Shown here in pieces: positions 46,252 through 54,429 of a stretch of 64,000 nucleotides of DNA (its first letter is position 1; each line of letters begins with the position of its first letter). Position numbers and translations under genes: made by a program. The stretch is from Marimonas arenosa (lineage in GTDB: Bacteria > Pseudomonadota > Alphaproteobacteria > Rhodobacterales > Rhodobacteraceae): the NCBI RefSeq assembly GCF_030848945.1, contig NZ_JANHAX010000002.1:372001-436000 (forward strand), written 5' to 3'. The notes below the pieces were generated by a model, which did not search any database, had not been told where the DNA came from, and was given only the letters and a program-made list of their open reading frames with translations.

Positions 46252-46913
46252 GGTGCGTCTGCTTTCCCGCCGAAATGGTGCAAAAACCAACTCGCGGCCA
46301 GATCGACCACCGTGTCGAGCGTCCCTGGTTCCTCGAACAGATGCGTGGCGCCCGGCACGATTTCCAACTTTTTCTCACAAGTCAGGCGGGCTAAGGCCTC
46401 TTCGTTCAGTTCGATCACCCCAAAATCGGCCCCGCCCACGATCAGCAACGTAGCGGCCTCGACCCGGGGCAGGAACGGTCCGGCCAGATCGGGCCGTCCA
46501 CCGCGCGACACCACTGCGCTGGCGGCCGCGGGCGCGCGTGCGGCGGCCACAAGCGCCGCCGCCGCGCCTGTGCTGGCGCCGAACAGGCCGCGTTTCAGTC
46601 CGTCCAGGTCCGGCTCGGACCGCGCCCAGGTCAGGGCATCGACGACGCGCCCGGCGAGAAGCGGGATGTCGAAGACATTGGCCCGGTCCATGGCTTCCGC
46701 CTCGGTCAGCAGGTCGAACAGAAGCGTGCCCAACTCCCGTGCGGCCAGCTTCCCGGCCACCATCCGGTTGCGCGGGCTCATCCGGCTGCTGCCGCTGCCA
46801 TGAGCAAAGATGACAAGGCCCCTGGCCGCATTGGGCAAGGTCAGATCGCCGGGAAGGTGGCCGCCGGTTTCGCGCACCGGAATGCTGACTTGCCTCTGAT
46901 TGAAATTTTCCAT
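46248..46913 (-). CDS. dienelactone-hydrolase-like alpha/beta hydrolase
   Basis: 221 residues. VIFAHGSGSSRMSPRNRMVA holds the oxyanion region; nucleophile Ser114 in LFGASTGAAAAL; Asp163 in VGGADFGV; His191 in GATHLFEEPG, giving a full Ser-Asp-His triad. No signal peptide or membrane helix. Substrate unknown. It sits between rtcB (28-nt gap) and capA (GTGA overlap) in one operon. Comparable small hydrolases occur with CapA and phosphoribosyltransferase genes in other proteobacterial stress clusters, as far as I recall. Confidence 0.88.
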   Translation of the reverse strand: MENFNQRQVSIPVRETGGHLPGDLTLPNAARGLVIFAHGSGSSRMSPRNRMVAGKLAARELGTLLFDLLTEAEAMDRANVFDIPLLAGRVVDALTWARSEPDLDGLKRGLFGASTGAAAALVAAARAPAAASAVVSRGGRPDLAGPFLPRVEAATLLIVGGADFGVIELNEEALARLTCEKKLEIVPGATHLFEEPGTLDTVVDLAASWFLHHFGGKADAP

Positions 46914-46941
46914 GTCATGCCCCCTTGCGCATTTCGGGCGC

Positions 46942-48372
46942 TCAGCCCTTGATGCAGATCATTGGCTTCAGCCGGGCGACCCGGCGGGCGAGCCCGGCTT
47001 GTTCCGCCACCTCGACCACGCGGGCGACGCTTTTGTAGGCGCCGGGCGCTTCTTCGGCGATGCCGCGCTTCGAGGGGCTTTTCACGGTGATGCCCAGCGC
47101 CGCCAACTCACTGGTGACGCCCGATCCCGTCCAAAGCTTGGCCGCCTGGTGCCGGCTCATCGCCCGGCCGGCACCGTGGCAGGCGGAACTCAGCGCCGCC
47201 GCCTCCGAGCGCGCATCGCCCGCCAGCACCCACGATTCGGTGCCCATGCTTCCGCCGATCAGAACCGGCTGGCCGGTGGCCGACAAGGCCTCGGGCAATC
47301 CCGCAGCGTTCGGCCCGTAGGCCCGGGTCGCGCCCTTGCGGTGCACGAACAGACGCCGCGAAACGCCATCGACCGCGTGCCGCTCTTCCTTGCAGGTATT
47401 GTGCGACACGTCATAAAGCAGATCGAGCGTGGCGGCATCGAAGAACCGGTCGAAAACCCCGCGCACCAGATGGGTCAGGATCTGGCGGTTGGCGAAGGCA
47501 CAGTTGATCGCGGCGCGCATCACGCCGAGATACCGCTGGCCCAACTCCGAGGTGATCGGGGCACAGGCCAGTTCGCGGTCGGGCAGGTCGATGCCGTGGC
47601 CCGGTGCGGCGATGGCCATTTCGCGCAGGTATTCGGTGCCGATCTGGTGCCCCAGCCCGCGCGAGCCGCAATGGATCATCACCACCGCCTGATCCGGCGC
47701 AAGGCCGTAGGCCCGCGCCGCCGCGTCGTCGAAAAGCTGATCGACCCGCTGCACCTCGAGGTAATGGTTGCCCGACCCCAGCGTGCCCATCTCCTCGCGC
47801 TGGCGGTTGATCGCCTTGGCCGACACCGCTTCGGGCGTGGCGCCGGCCATCTTTCCCTGTTCCTCGATCCGCGCCAGATCTGCGGTCCGGCCGTAGCCTT
47901 GCGCAACCGCCCAGGCCGCACCGCCGGCCAGCATGTCGGCCATTTCCGCGTCATTGAGGCGGATCGACCCGCGGCTGCCCATCCCGGCCGGGATCGCGCG
48001 CGACAGCTCGTGGGCCAGCTTGTCCTGCACCGCGCGGATGTCTGCGGCGGCAAGGTTTGTCACGTGCAGCCGAACCCCGCAGGAGATATCGAAGCCGACA
48101 CCGCCCGCCGACACCACGCCGCCCTGTTCGGGATCGAAGGCGGCGACGCCGCCGATGGGAAAGCCATAGCCCCAGTGTGCATCCGGCATCGCATAGGCCG
48201 CGGTCACGATGCCGGGAAGGCAGGCGACGTTGCGGATCTGCTCGCCAACTTTGTCGTCCATGTCGCGCAGCAGGGTTTCGTCGGCGAAAATCTGCGCCGG
48301 AACCCGCATCCCCCCGCTTTGCGGGATTTGCCATTGGTAGGGTCCGATCCTGTCAAATTGGCCAAGGTCCAT
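46942..48372 (-). CDS. rtcB: RtcB RNA ligase
   Basis: 476 residues from an ATG preceded by GGGAGA, 11 nt after the archease stop. RtcB joins 2',3'-cyclic phosphate (or 3'-phosphate) RNA ends to 5'-OH ends using GTP and Mn2+. All catalytic residues are present: GGVGFDISCGVRL (Asp95, Cys98), LGSGNHYLE (His203), IHCGSRGLGH (His234), DVSHNTCKEE (His324), and the guanylylated His at about 399 in SACHGAGRAMSR. HRKGATRAYGPN and GGSMGTESWVLAG complete the GTP site. Needs archease for multiple turnover in many bacteria, and the archease gene is directly upstream. Confidence 0.97.
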   Translation of the reverse strand: MDLGQFDRIGPYQWQIPQSGGMRVPAQIFADETLLRDMDDKVGEQIRNVACLPGIVTAAYAMPDAHWGYGFPIGGVAAFDPEQGGVVSAGGVGFDISCGVRLHVTNLAAADIRAVQDKLAHELSRAIPAGMGSRGSIRLNDAEMADMLAGGAAWAVAQGYGRTADLARIEEQGKMAGATPEAVSAKAINRQREEMGTLGSGNHYLEVQRVDQLFDDAAARAYGLAPDQAVVMIHCGSRGLGHQIGTEYLREMAIAAPGHGIDLPDRELACAPITSELGQRYLGVMRAAINCAFANRQILTHLVRGVFDRFFDAATLDLLYDVSHNTCKEERHAVDGVSRRLFVHRKGATRAYGPNAAGLPEALSATGQPVLIGGSMGTESWVLAGDARSEAAALSSACHGAGRAMSRHQAAKLWTGSGVTSELAALGITVKSPSKRGIAEEAPGAYKSVARVVEVAEQAGLARRVARLKPMICIKG

Positions 48373-48383
48373 CGGTTTTCTCC

Positions 48384-48821
48384 CTATACATCGACAATGC
48401 ATTCGGCGACCCAGCGCCCGTCGGGCCCCTTTGCCACCCTGAGCCCGGTAAAGGTTGCGCCCTTGGGCTCGACATTCGGCGCATGGCGGTCGATATCGAC
48501 CGTCTCCCCCCGCAGCGTCGCGCGCAGTGCGGTGTCTTCGATTGAAATCTCGAACCCGGCGAACAGCATCTTGCGGATCGACATTTCATAGATCACGGCA
48601 TTCAGCCAATCGACGAACAGCACGTCCAGATCGGGCGCGCTGCAAGCAAGCTGCACCGCCTCTCGGGCGGCGACATTCGAAAGCGGCGTGATCGCCGACG
48701 TCAACGCACGGGCCGCGTTTGCGAAGGCCTCGGCGGGGTCGTCGCCACACCCGCGCACGCCGATGTCGGCGTCATGCGGGTAAAGGGCCCAGTCCTTACC
48801 GTCGCAACCATGGCTCGCCAT
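48384..48821 (-). CDS. archease (RtcB activator)
   Basis: 145 residues from an ATG with a perfect GGAGG at good spacing. Family features: HDADIGVRGCGDDPAEAFAN at the start (metal-binding Asp at about 18) and VEPKGATFTGLRVAKG in the second half. It ends GRWVAECIVDV, with the conserved acidic residue next to the C terminus. Archease speeds up RtcB guanylylation and turnover. First gene of the minus-strand operon; 177 nt upstream is the divergent 76-residue gene. Confidence 0.94.
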   Translation of the reverse strand: MASHGCDGKDWALYPHDADIGVRGCGDDPAEAFANAARALTSAITPLSNVAAREAVQLACSAPDLDVLFVDWLNAVIYEMSIRKMLFAGFEISIEDTALRATLRGETVDIDRHAPNVEPKGATFTGLRVAKGPDGRWVAECIVDV

Positions 48822-48869
48822 TCGCGCAACCTCCGTAAACAACTATAGCGTCGGCGGACGCCCACGCCT

Positions 48870-48883
48870 TTGAGCGAGGTCAA
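48870..48883. promoter_or_regulatory. FNR/CRP-family palindrome in the divergent archease / 76-aa promoter
   Basis: TTGAGCGAGGTCAA contains TTGA-N6-TCAA, the FNR/FixK/Dnr core, 49 nt upstream of the archease ATG and 116 nt upstream of the 76-aa gene. Palindromic and centred in the shared promoter, it could control both directions in response to oxygen or nitric oxide. Confidence 0.5.
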
Positions 48884-48998
48884 GGCGCCGGGGCGCGACG
48901 TCGCGTAGGTAGAAAGTGGTTGGGATGGCTATGCGGTTGCACCGCCTTCACGTTGCAGGTGACGCGACCGCGGCAAGCCAGCCGGGAAGGAGAAGATC

Positions 48999-49229
48999 AT
49001 GAAACCCAAATATGACGACATCAAGCGGCTGTTCGGCGATCTCGACGATCACACCATCGCCGAGATCGAAGCCAGCGGTGCCACGATGAACGAACTCGAG
49101 GAAGTCGTCGCCTACCTGGCCCAGGAAACCGACGTAATGGCGGATTTGCGCCGCAGCCTGAGCGGCCGGGCGCTTGCGATCTATGACCTGTTGCGCAGCC
49201 AGGACGCGCGCTGGGACGAACCCGGTTGA
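48999..49229 (+). CDS. unknown 76-residue protein linked to the rtcB/pncB locus
   Basis: Start after GGGAAGGAGAAG, a very strong ribosome site. Mostly helical and charged: an acidic first half (YDDIKRLFGDLDDHTIAEIE), then a second half with VAYLAQETDVMADLRRS and LSGRALAIYDLLRSQDARWD. No signal, no membrane helix, no Cys. Divergent from archease and 48 nt upstream of the nicotinate phosphoribosyltransferase gene, so likely co-transcribed with it. The family is not known to me. Confidence 0.8.
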   Translation: MKPKYDDIKRLFGDLDDHTIAEIEASGATMNELEEVVAYLAQETDVMADLRRSLSGRALAIYDLLRSQDARWDEPG

Positions 49230-49277
49230 CCGCGCGCCGCCGCCCGGATCGCGCAGCTGTCTGAAAGGCCGACCGAC

Positions 49278-50636
49278 ATGACGGACAGGCAGACGAACTT
49301 TCTGCTGACCGACCTTTACCAACTGGCGATGATGCAGGCATATAACGAGGCCGGCGAGTCAGCGACGGCGGTTTTCGAGTTCTTCGTGCGCAAGCTGCCC
49401 GAAGGGCGCAACTTCCTGGTCGCCGCCGGGCTTGAACAGGCGCTGAGCTTCCTGGAAAACTTGCGACCGAGTGACGACGACTTGGCGTGGCTTGACCAGA
49501 GCGGCCATTTCAGTCGCGAGTTGATCGACCAGCTGCGGTCGTTCCGCTTCACCGGCGACGTTGACGCGATGGTCGAAGGCACCGTATTCTTTCCCGACGA
49601 GCCGATCCTGCGCGTCACCGCGCCATTGCCGCAGGCGCAATACGTTGAAACCCGGCTGATCAATCTGTTGCATTTCCAGACGCTTATCGCCTCGAAGGCC
49701 GCGCGCATGGTGCTGGCCGCCGAGGGGCGGATGCTGGTTGATTTCGGTCTTCGCCGGGCGCACGGGGCCGAGGCGGGTTTGCTGGCGGCACGGGCCTCCT
49801 ATATCGCCGGTTTCGCCGGCTCGGCCAACGTTCTGGCCGAGCGCGAGTTCGGTGTGCCGGCGTTCGGCACCATGGCGCATTCCTTCGTGCAGGCCTTCGA
49901 CAGCGAAGCCGCCGCGTTCGAGGCTTTCGCCAAGGCGCGGCCGGAAAACCTGGTGCTGCTGATCGACACCTATGACACCGAGGCGGGCGCACGGCGGGTG
50001 GTCGAAATCGCTCCGAAACTGCGCGCCATGGGCATTACCATCCGCGCGGTGCGGCTCGACAGCGGCGATCTTGGCGCGCTGGCGAAATCGGTGCGGCGGA
50101 TCCTGGATGCCGGCGGCTGTGGCGAGGTCACGATCTTCGCCAGCGGCGGGCTCGACGAGACCGAAATCGCCCGGTTTTTGGCAATGGGCGCGCCGATCGA
50201 CGGGTTCGGGGTCGGCACCAGCCTGACCACCTCGTCGGACGCGCCGGCGCTCGATTGCGCCTACAAGCTGCAGGAATATGCCGGCCAGGCGCGGCGCAAG
50301 CGCTCGGAAGGCAAGGCGACCTGGCCCGGGCGCAAACAAGTGTGGCGGCGATTCGATGACGCCGGGCGGATGGCGGGCGATACCGTTACCACCAAGGGCG
50401 ACCCGCAGGGTGGAACACCGCTTCTTGAGCCGGTGATGCGCGCCGGCCAGCGCCTGTCGCCGGCACCTTCGCTATCGGAGAGCCGCAGCCATGCCGCGCA
50501 GGCAGTTGCGTCGCTGCCGCAGGCACTACGAGGTATCGAACAGGCCGAACCTTACAAGGTGGAAATTTCCGCAAGCCTGCGCGCGTTGGCGGACGAGGTC
50601 GACCGGTTCATCGACCGCAGCGCCAAGCGAAACTGA
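49278..50636 (+). CDS. pncB: nicotinate phosphoribosyltransferase
   Basis: 452 residues. FLLTDLYQLAMMQAYNEAG opens the PncB fold; EFFVRKLPEGRNFLVAAGLE, LVDFGLRRAHGAEAGLLAAR (phosphate/PRPP region), GTMAHSFVQAFDSEAAAFEA (with the catalytic His), LIDTYDTEAGARRVVEIA, VRLDSGDLGALAKSVR, and GGLDETEIARFLAMGAPIDG complete it. Makes nicotinate mononucleotide from nicotinate, PRPP and ATP, the entry to NAD salvage. In this block NAD supply would support stress recovery (inference). Its last ~60 residues are less conserved. Confidence 0.93.
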   Translation: MTDRQTNFLLTDLYQLAMMQAYNEAGESATAVFEFFVRKLPEGRNFLVAAGLEQALSFLENLRPSDDDLAWLDQSGHFSRELIDQLRSFRFTGDVDAMVEGTVFFPDEPILRVTAPLPQAQYVETRLINLLHFQTLIASKAARMVLAAEGRMLVDFGLRRAHGAEAGLLAARASYIAGFAGSANVLAEREFGVPAFGTMAHSFVQAFDSEAAAFEAFAKARPENLVLLIDTYDTEAGARRVVEIAPKLRAMGITIRAVRLDSGDLGALAKSVRRILDAGGCGEVTIFASGGLDETEIARFLAMGAPIDGFGVGTSLTTSSDAPALDCAYKLQEYAGQARRKRSEGKATWPGRKQVWRRFDDAGRMAGDTVTTKGDPQGGTPLLEPVMRAGQRLSPAPSLSESRSHAAQAVASLPQALRGIEQAEPYKVEISASLRALADEVDRFIDRSAKRN

Positions 50637-50805
50637 CGGCCCGGCCTCAGCATCATTAACAGCCCATCGCGACACAAAGTGCTTTGTTCGTTCCATTGAT
50701 GATCAATCTCCGTTACCCAACTAAACCCACTGGCCAGCCCGATTACCCATGCTCCGTCCGCGAAGCGGCCTTTTCCTATCCCAAGCGGACAGTTAGCCTG
50801 CCGAC

Positions 50806-51453
50806 ATGATCATCTCGCGTGGGCGCAGTTACATCTTCGTGCATATCCCCAAGACCGGCGGCACCTCTCTGGCGCTGGCGTTGGAGGGGCGGGCGATGAA
50901 AGACGACATCATGCTGGGCGACACGCCCAAGGCGCTCAAGCGGCGCAGAAGGTTGAAGGACGCGCAGACGCGCGGGCGGCTGTGGAAGCACTCGACGCTG
51001 GCCGATATCGACGGGCTTCTGCGCCCGGAGGAGATTGCGGGGATGTTCTGTTTCACGCTGGTGCGCAACCCGTGGGACCGAATGGTGAGCTATTACCACT
51101 GGTTGCGCGAGCAGAGCCTGGACCACCCGGCAATGCGGCGGGCCAAGGCGCTGGAGTTCAGCGGCTTCCTCAACGACCCGCTTGTGGCGGCGTCTTTCGC
51201 CCGGTTTCCGGCGCGGAGTTATTTGACCGATGCCAGTGGCGCGGAACGGGCCGCGCTTTACATCCGGCTGGAGCATTTCGAGGTGGATGCCGCGCCGCTG
51301 TGGCGACATCTGGGGTTTGCGCTCGACCTGCCGCGTCTCAATGCCAGTGCGCGGCTATCCGATTATCGCCGCTACTACTCCGATGCCGACGCAGACAGGC
51401 TGGCGATAATCGCGGCGGACGACATCCGCCGGTTCGGATACCGGTTCGAATGA
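50806..51453 (+). CDS. sulfotransferase-family protein
   Basis: 215 residues. 5'-phosphosulfate-binding loop in VHIPKTGGTSLALAL near residue 13; 3'-phosphate loop in FTLVRNPWDRMVSYYHWLRE near 85-104 (Arg/Ser contacts to PAPS). Resembles sulfotransferase family 2 proteins. Ribosome site weak. It would sulfate a sugar, lipid or small molecule; target unknown. Two unassigned stretches flank it. Confidence 0.82.
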   Translation: MIISRGRSYIFVHIPKTGGTSLALALEGRAMKDDIMLGDTPKALKRRRRLKDAQTRGRLWKHSTLADIDGLLRPEEIAGMFCFTLVRNPWDRMVSYYHWLREQSLDHPAMRRAKALEFSGFLNDPLVAASFARFPARSYLTDASGAERAALYIRLEHFEVDAAPLWRHLGFALDLPRLNASARLSDYRRYYSDADADRLAIIAADDIRRFGYRFE

Positions 51454-51645
51454 CGCCGCCGGGCAGGCACGCGTAACCGACAGTCCCGATGATCCGGCAG
51501 GATCGTATCCACACAGTAAACGGTGCCACGTTTCCGCCGCCTCCGCGTCCAAGGACGGGCATGGGAATCACCCCAAATAGTTCGAGAGCCGAGAAGAGGC
51601 CGGTCTGACCGGCTTCGAAAAGACCAAACCTCGTGGGAAGACGAA

Positions 51646-52107
51646 ATGTTCGGATACAAAAGCGACAGCCGCCGCGAGCCGAAACGCGTGGTCGACGCTG
51701 CGTCGTTGATGGTCTTGCCGCGCCAGGGCGAGAGGCCGGAGCGCGGTCTTGCCAAACAGGTGCTGAGCGATCCTTGCGCGCCGATCCCTGCGGCCGCGCG
51801 TGAGGGCGAGCGCGGTGTCGCGCGGGTCGTTTCGGACGATCCGATTGATGTGATCAGCCTGGATCTCGAAGCCGATCAGGTGATCTTCGCTGAACACGGC
51901 GCTCTTCTTTTCTGTCCGTCGGGTGGCGATCTGGTTCAGATGGCCATGCGCGGTGCGGTGCAACACTGTCCCTACCAGATGTTGCCCGTTACCTGCACAA
52001 TTGCGCTGGTCAACGGTCCGGACGCGGGTGCGGCATGCGAAAGCTGCCTGAAAGCACGTCGCGCCTGTGCACGGGACCTCAGCGTGGACTACTCCATGGT
52101 TGCCTGA
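51646..52107 (+). CDS. Cys-containing hypothetical protein
   Basis: 153 residues from MFGYKSDSRR; frames upstream to 51523 look like leader. Acidic and hydrophobic mix with DDPIDVISLDLEADQVIFAE and LFCPSGGDLVQMAMRGAVQH. The C-terminal third carries several Cys (HCPYQMLPVTC, AACESCLKARRACAR), including a CxxC that could bind metal. A perfect terminator follows. Not recognised. Confidence 0.65.
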   Translation: MFGYKSDSRREPKRVVDAASLMVLPRQGERPERGLAKQVLSDPCAPIPAAAREGERGVARVVSDDPIDVISLDLEADQVIFAEHGALLFCPSGGDLVQMAMRGAVQHCPYQMLPVTCTIALVNGPDAGAACESCLKARRACARDLSVDYSMVA

Positions 52108-52140
52108 GCCTGGAGGGCGTCGCCCGGCGGCAGAAAAGCG

Positions 52141-52174
52141 AAGGGCGCGGCTGGTGACAGCCGCGCCCTTTTTT
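52141..52174 (+). terminator. Rho-independent terminator
   Basis: AAGGGCGCGGCTG, loop GTGA, CAGCCGCGCCCTT, then TTTT: a perfect 13-bp stem with a T tract, 34 nt after the stop of the preceding gene. Confidence 0.92.
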
Positions 52175-52202
52175 ACGTTCCCGGGTGGCCCGGCGTCCGG
52201 CC

Positions 52203-54407
52203 TCAGGCCGCCTTGGCCTGTTCGACGCCGAAACGTCCGTAGAAGGTTTCGCCGTTCTCCGCCATCTCGACCAGCAACGCCGGCGGTGCAAAGCGCTCGC
52301 CGAATTTGGCGGCCAACTCGTTGCAGCGTTCGACGGCATAGGGCGCGCCGATGATGTCGAGCCATGAGAACGGACCACCAGACCAGGGTGCGAACCCCCA
52401 GGCGAGCACGGCGCCGACATCGCCTTCGCGGATGTCTTCGAGCACGCCTTCTTCCAGTGCCTTCACCGCTTCGAGCACCTGGGCGAACATCAGCCGGTCC
52501 TGCACCTCTTGGAGGTCGGGCTGTTCGTCGGCCAGCGGGTATTTGTCGTGGATGCCTTTCCAATAACCTTGGCGCTTGCCGGCCTCATCATAGTCGAAAT
52601 AGCCGGCCTTAGACTTGCGGCCCAGCCGGCCCTGCTCTTCCATCCAGAACACCAGGTTGTCGGCCTCGGACGCCGGGTAGGCGTTGCCCATCGCTTCCTT
52701 GGTGGCGCGGGTGATCTTGGCGGCCAGGTCGATCGAGGTCTCGTCACCAAGCTGGATCGGCCCGACCGGGAAGCCGAGCTGGCGCGCGGCGTGGTCGATC
52801 AGCGGCATCGCCACCCCTTCGGTGACCATGCGCGTGGCCTCGTTGCCGTAAGGGATGATGCAGCGGTTGCAGTAGAAGAACCGCGCATCGTTGACCACGA
52901 TCGGCGTCTTGCGGATCTGGCGGACATAATCGAGCGCCTTGGCGACGGCGCGGGGGCCGGTTTCTTTGCCCTTGATGATCTCGACCAGGAACATGCGTTC
53001 GACGGGCGAGAAGAAGTGGATGCCGATGAACTGTTCCGGGCGTTTCGAGGCCTTGGCCAGCCCGGTGATCGGCAGGGTCGAGGTGTTGGAGGCGAAGATG
53101 CAATCCTCTGGGATCACCGCCTCGACCTTCTGGGTCATCTCGGCCTTCACTTTCGGGTCTTCGAACACGGCCTCGATGATCAGGTCGCAACCGTCGAGTT
53201 TCGAAAGATCCGAGGTGGCGGTGATTTGCGCCAGTGTTTCCTCTTTCTTCTGTTCGGTGGCTTTGCCGCGCTTGATGCCCTTGTCCATGTAGGTCGCGGT
53301 ATATGATTTGCCGCGCTCGGCGGTCTCGTCGTCGCGGTCGATCAGCACGACCTCCATCCCCGCCATCGCCGAAACCAGCGCAATGCCCGAGCCCATCATG
53401 CCGGCACCGAGAACGCCGACTTTCTTGACCCGCTGGTCGGGCACATCCTTGGGCCGCACGGCGCCTTTTTCCAGCGCCTCCTTGTTGACGAAGAGCGAAC
53501 GCATCATCGCCGCCGAGGATGGGTTCATCAGGATGTTGGTGAACCAGCGCGCCTCGATCTTGAGTCCGGTGTCAAAGGGCACTTGCGCGCCTTCGTAAAC
53601 GGCTGAGAGCAGGGCTTTAGCGGCGGGAAACGCGCCTTGGGTTTTGCCATGGACCATCGCCGAAGCACCAACGAAAGTCATGAACCCCGCGGGGTGGTAC
53701 GGCGTGCCGCCGGGCATCTTGTAGCCCTTGGCGTCCCAGGGTTTGACGATATCGGCGTCCTTGGCCGAAAGCACCCAGTCGCGGGCCGCGGCGAGCGGAT
53801 CGTCGACCACCTCGTCAATCAGGCCGGCCTTCTGCGCCTTGTCGGGCGAGACCATCTTGCCTTCCAGCAGGAAGGGCGAGGCACCCATCGCGCCCAGCTT
53901 GCGCACCAGCCGGGTGGTGCCGCCGGCGCCGGGGAAGATGCCGACCATGATCTCGGGCAGGCCGATCTTGGCCTTGGGATTGTTGGCGGCAAAGATTCGA
54001 TGCGTGGCCAGTGGCAGTTCGAGTCCGATGCCGGCCGCGGTGCCGGGGAGCGCCGCAGCGATCGGCTTGCCGCCTTTCTTGGTCTTGGCGTCCATGCCGG
54101 CCAGTTCGATTTTCCGCAGCAGTCCGTGCATCTGCATGATACCGTCAAAGAGACCTTTGGCCGGCTCGTCGCCGGCGTTGGTCTTCATGTCGGCCAGCAC
54201 GGTCAGGTCCATGCCGCCGGCGAAGCTGTCGGGTTTGCCGGAGGTGATGACGACGCCTTGCACGGTCTCGTCGGCCAGCGCATCCTCAATCAGCTTGTCA
54301 AGCTCCAGAAGCGCCTCGGCACGCATGACGTTCATGCTCTTGTCGACGACGTCCCAGGTGATGACGGCAACGCCATCATCATCTTTTTTCATTGTAAAGT
54401 CAGCCAT
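52203..54407 (-). CDS. fadJ: fatty-acid oxidation complex subunit (enoyl-CoA hydratase / 3-hydroxyacyl-CoA dehydrogenase fusion)
   Basis: 734 residues. Residues about 1-190: crotonase domain (GGMDLTVLADM; TAAGIGLELPLATHRIFAAN; IGLPEIMVGIFPGAGGTTRL with the catalytic Glu). Residues about 310-500: NAD-binding dehydrogenase (VKKVGVLGAGMMGSGIALVS at about 325), then the catalytic region FIGIHFFSPVERMFLVEIIK with the catalytic His. C-terminal dehydrogenase domains follow. Catalyses the second and third steps of beta-oxidation. GGAGA precedes the start. Same strand as thiolase, so one catabolic operon (56080 to 52203). Confidence 0.93.
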   Translation of the reverse strand: MADFTMKKDDDGVAVITWDVVDKSMNVMRAEALLELDKLIEDALADETVQGVVITSGKPDSFAGGMDLTVLADMKTNAGDEPAKGLFDGIMQMHGLLRKIELAGMDAKTKKGGKPIAAALPGTAAGIGLELPLATHRIFAANNPKAKIGLPEIMVGIFPGAGGTTRLVRKLGAMGASPFLLEGKMVSPDKAQKAGLIDEVVDDPLAAARDWVLSAKDADIVKPWDAKGYKMPGGTPYHPAGFMTFVGASAMVHGKTQGAFPAAKALLSAVYEGAQVPFDTGLKIEARWFTNILMNPSSAAMMRSLFVNKEALEKGAVRPKDVPDQRVKKVGVLGAGMMGSGIALVSAMAGMEVVLIDRDDETAERGKSYTATYMDKGIKRGKATEQKKEETLAQITATSDLSKLDGCDLIIEAVFEDPKVKAEMTQKVEAVIPEDCIFASNTSTLPITGLAKASKRPEQFIGIHFFSPVERMFLVEIIKGKETGPRAVAKALDYVRQIRKTPIVVNDARFFYCNRCIIPYGNEATRMVTEGVAMPLIDHAARQLGFPVGPIQLGDETSIDLAAKITRATKEAMGNAYPASEADNLVFWMEEQGRLGRKSKAGYFDYDEAGKRQGYWKGIHDKYPLADEQPDLQEVQDRLMFAQVLEAVKALEEGVLEDIREGDVGAVLAWGFAPWSGGPFSWLDIIGAPYAVERCNELAAKFGERFAPPALLVEMAENGETFYGRFGVEQAKAA

Positions 54408-54429
54408 TTAAGTCTCCGTATATGCAGGG

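Noticed and set aside
46900..48591. A 563-codon plus-strand frame across the rtcB and archease genes
   Set aside because: RtcB and archease on the minus strand have all catalytic motifs; the plus frame is high-GC shadow with no motif.
51420..51460. Possible attR copy of the tRNA-Lys 3' end (GGTTCGAAT) near 51440
   Set aside because: Only 9 nt match, and they lie inside the sulfotransferase coding region; no longer match was found, so no island boundary can be claimed.
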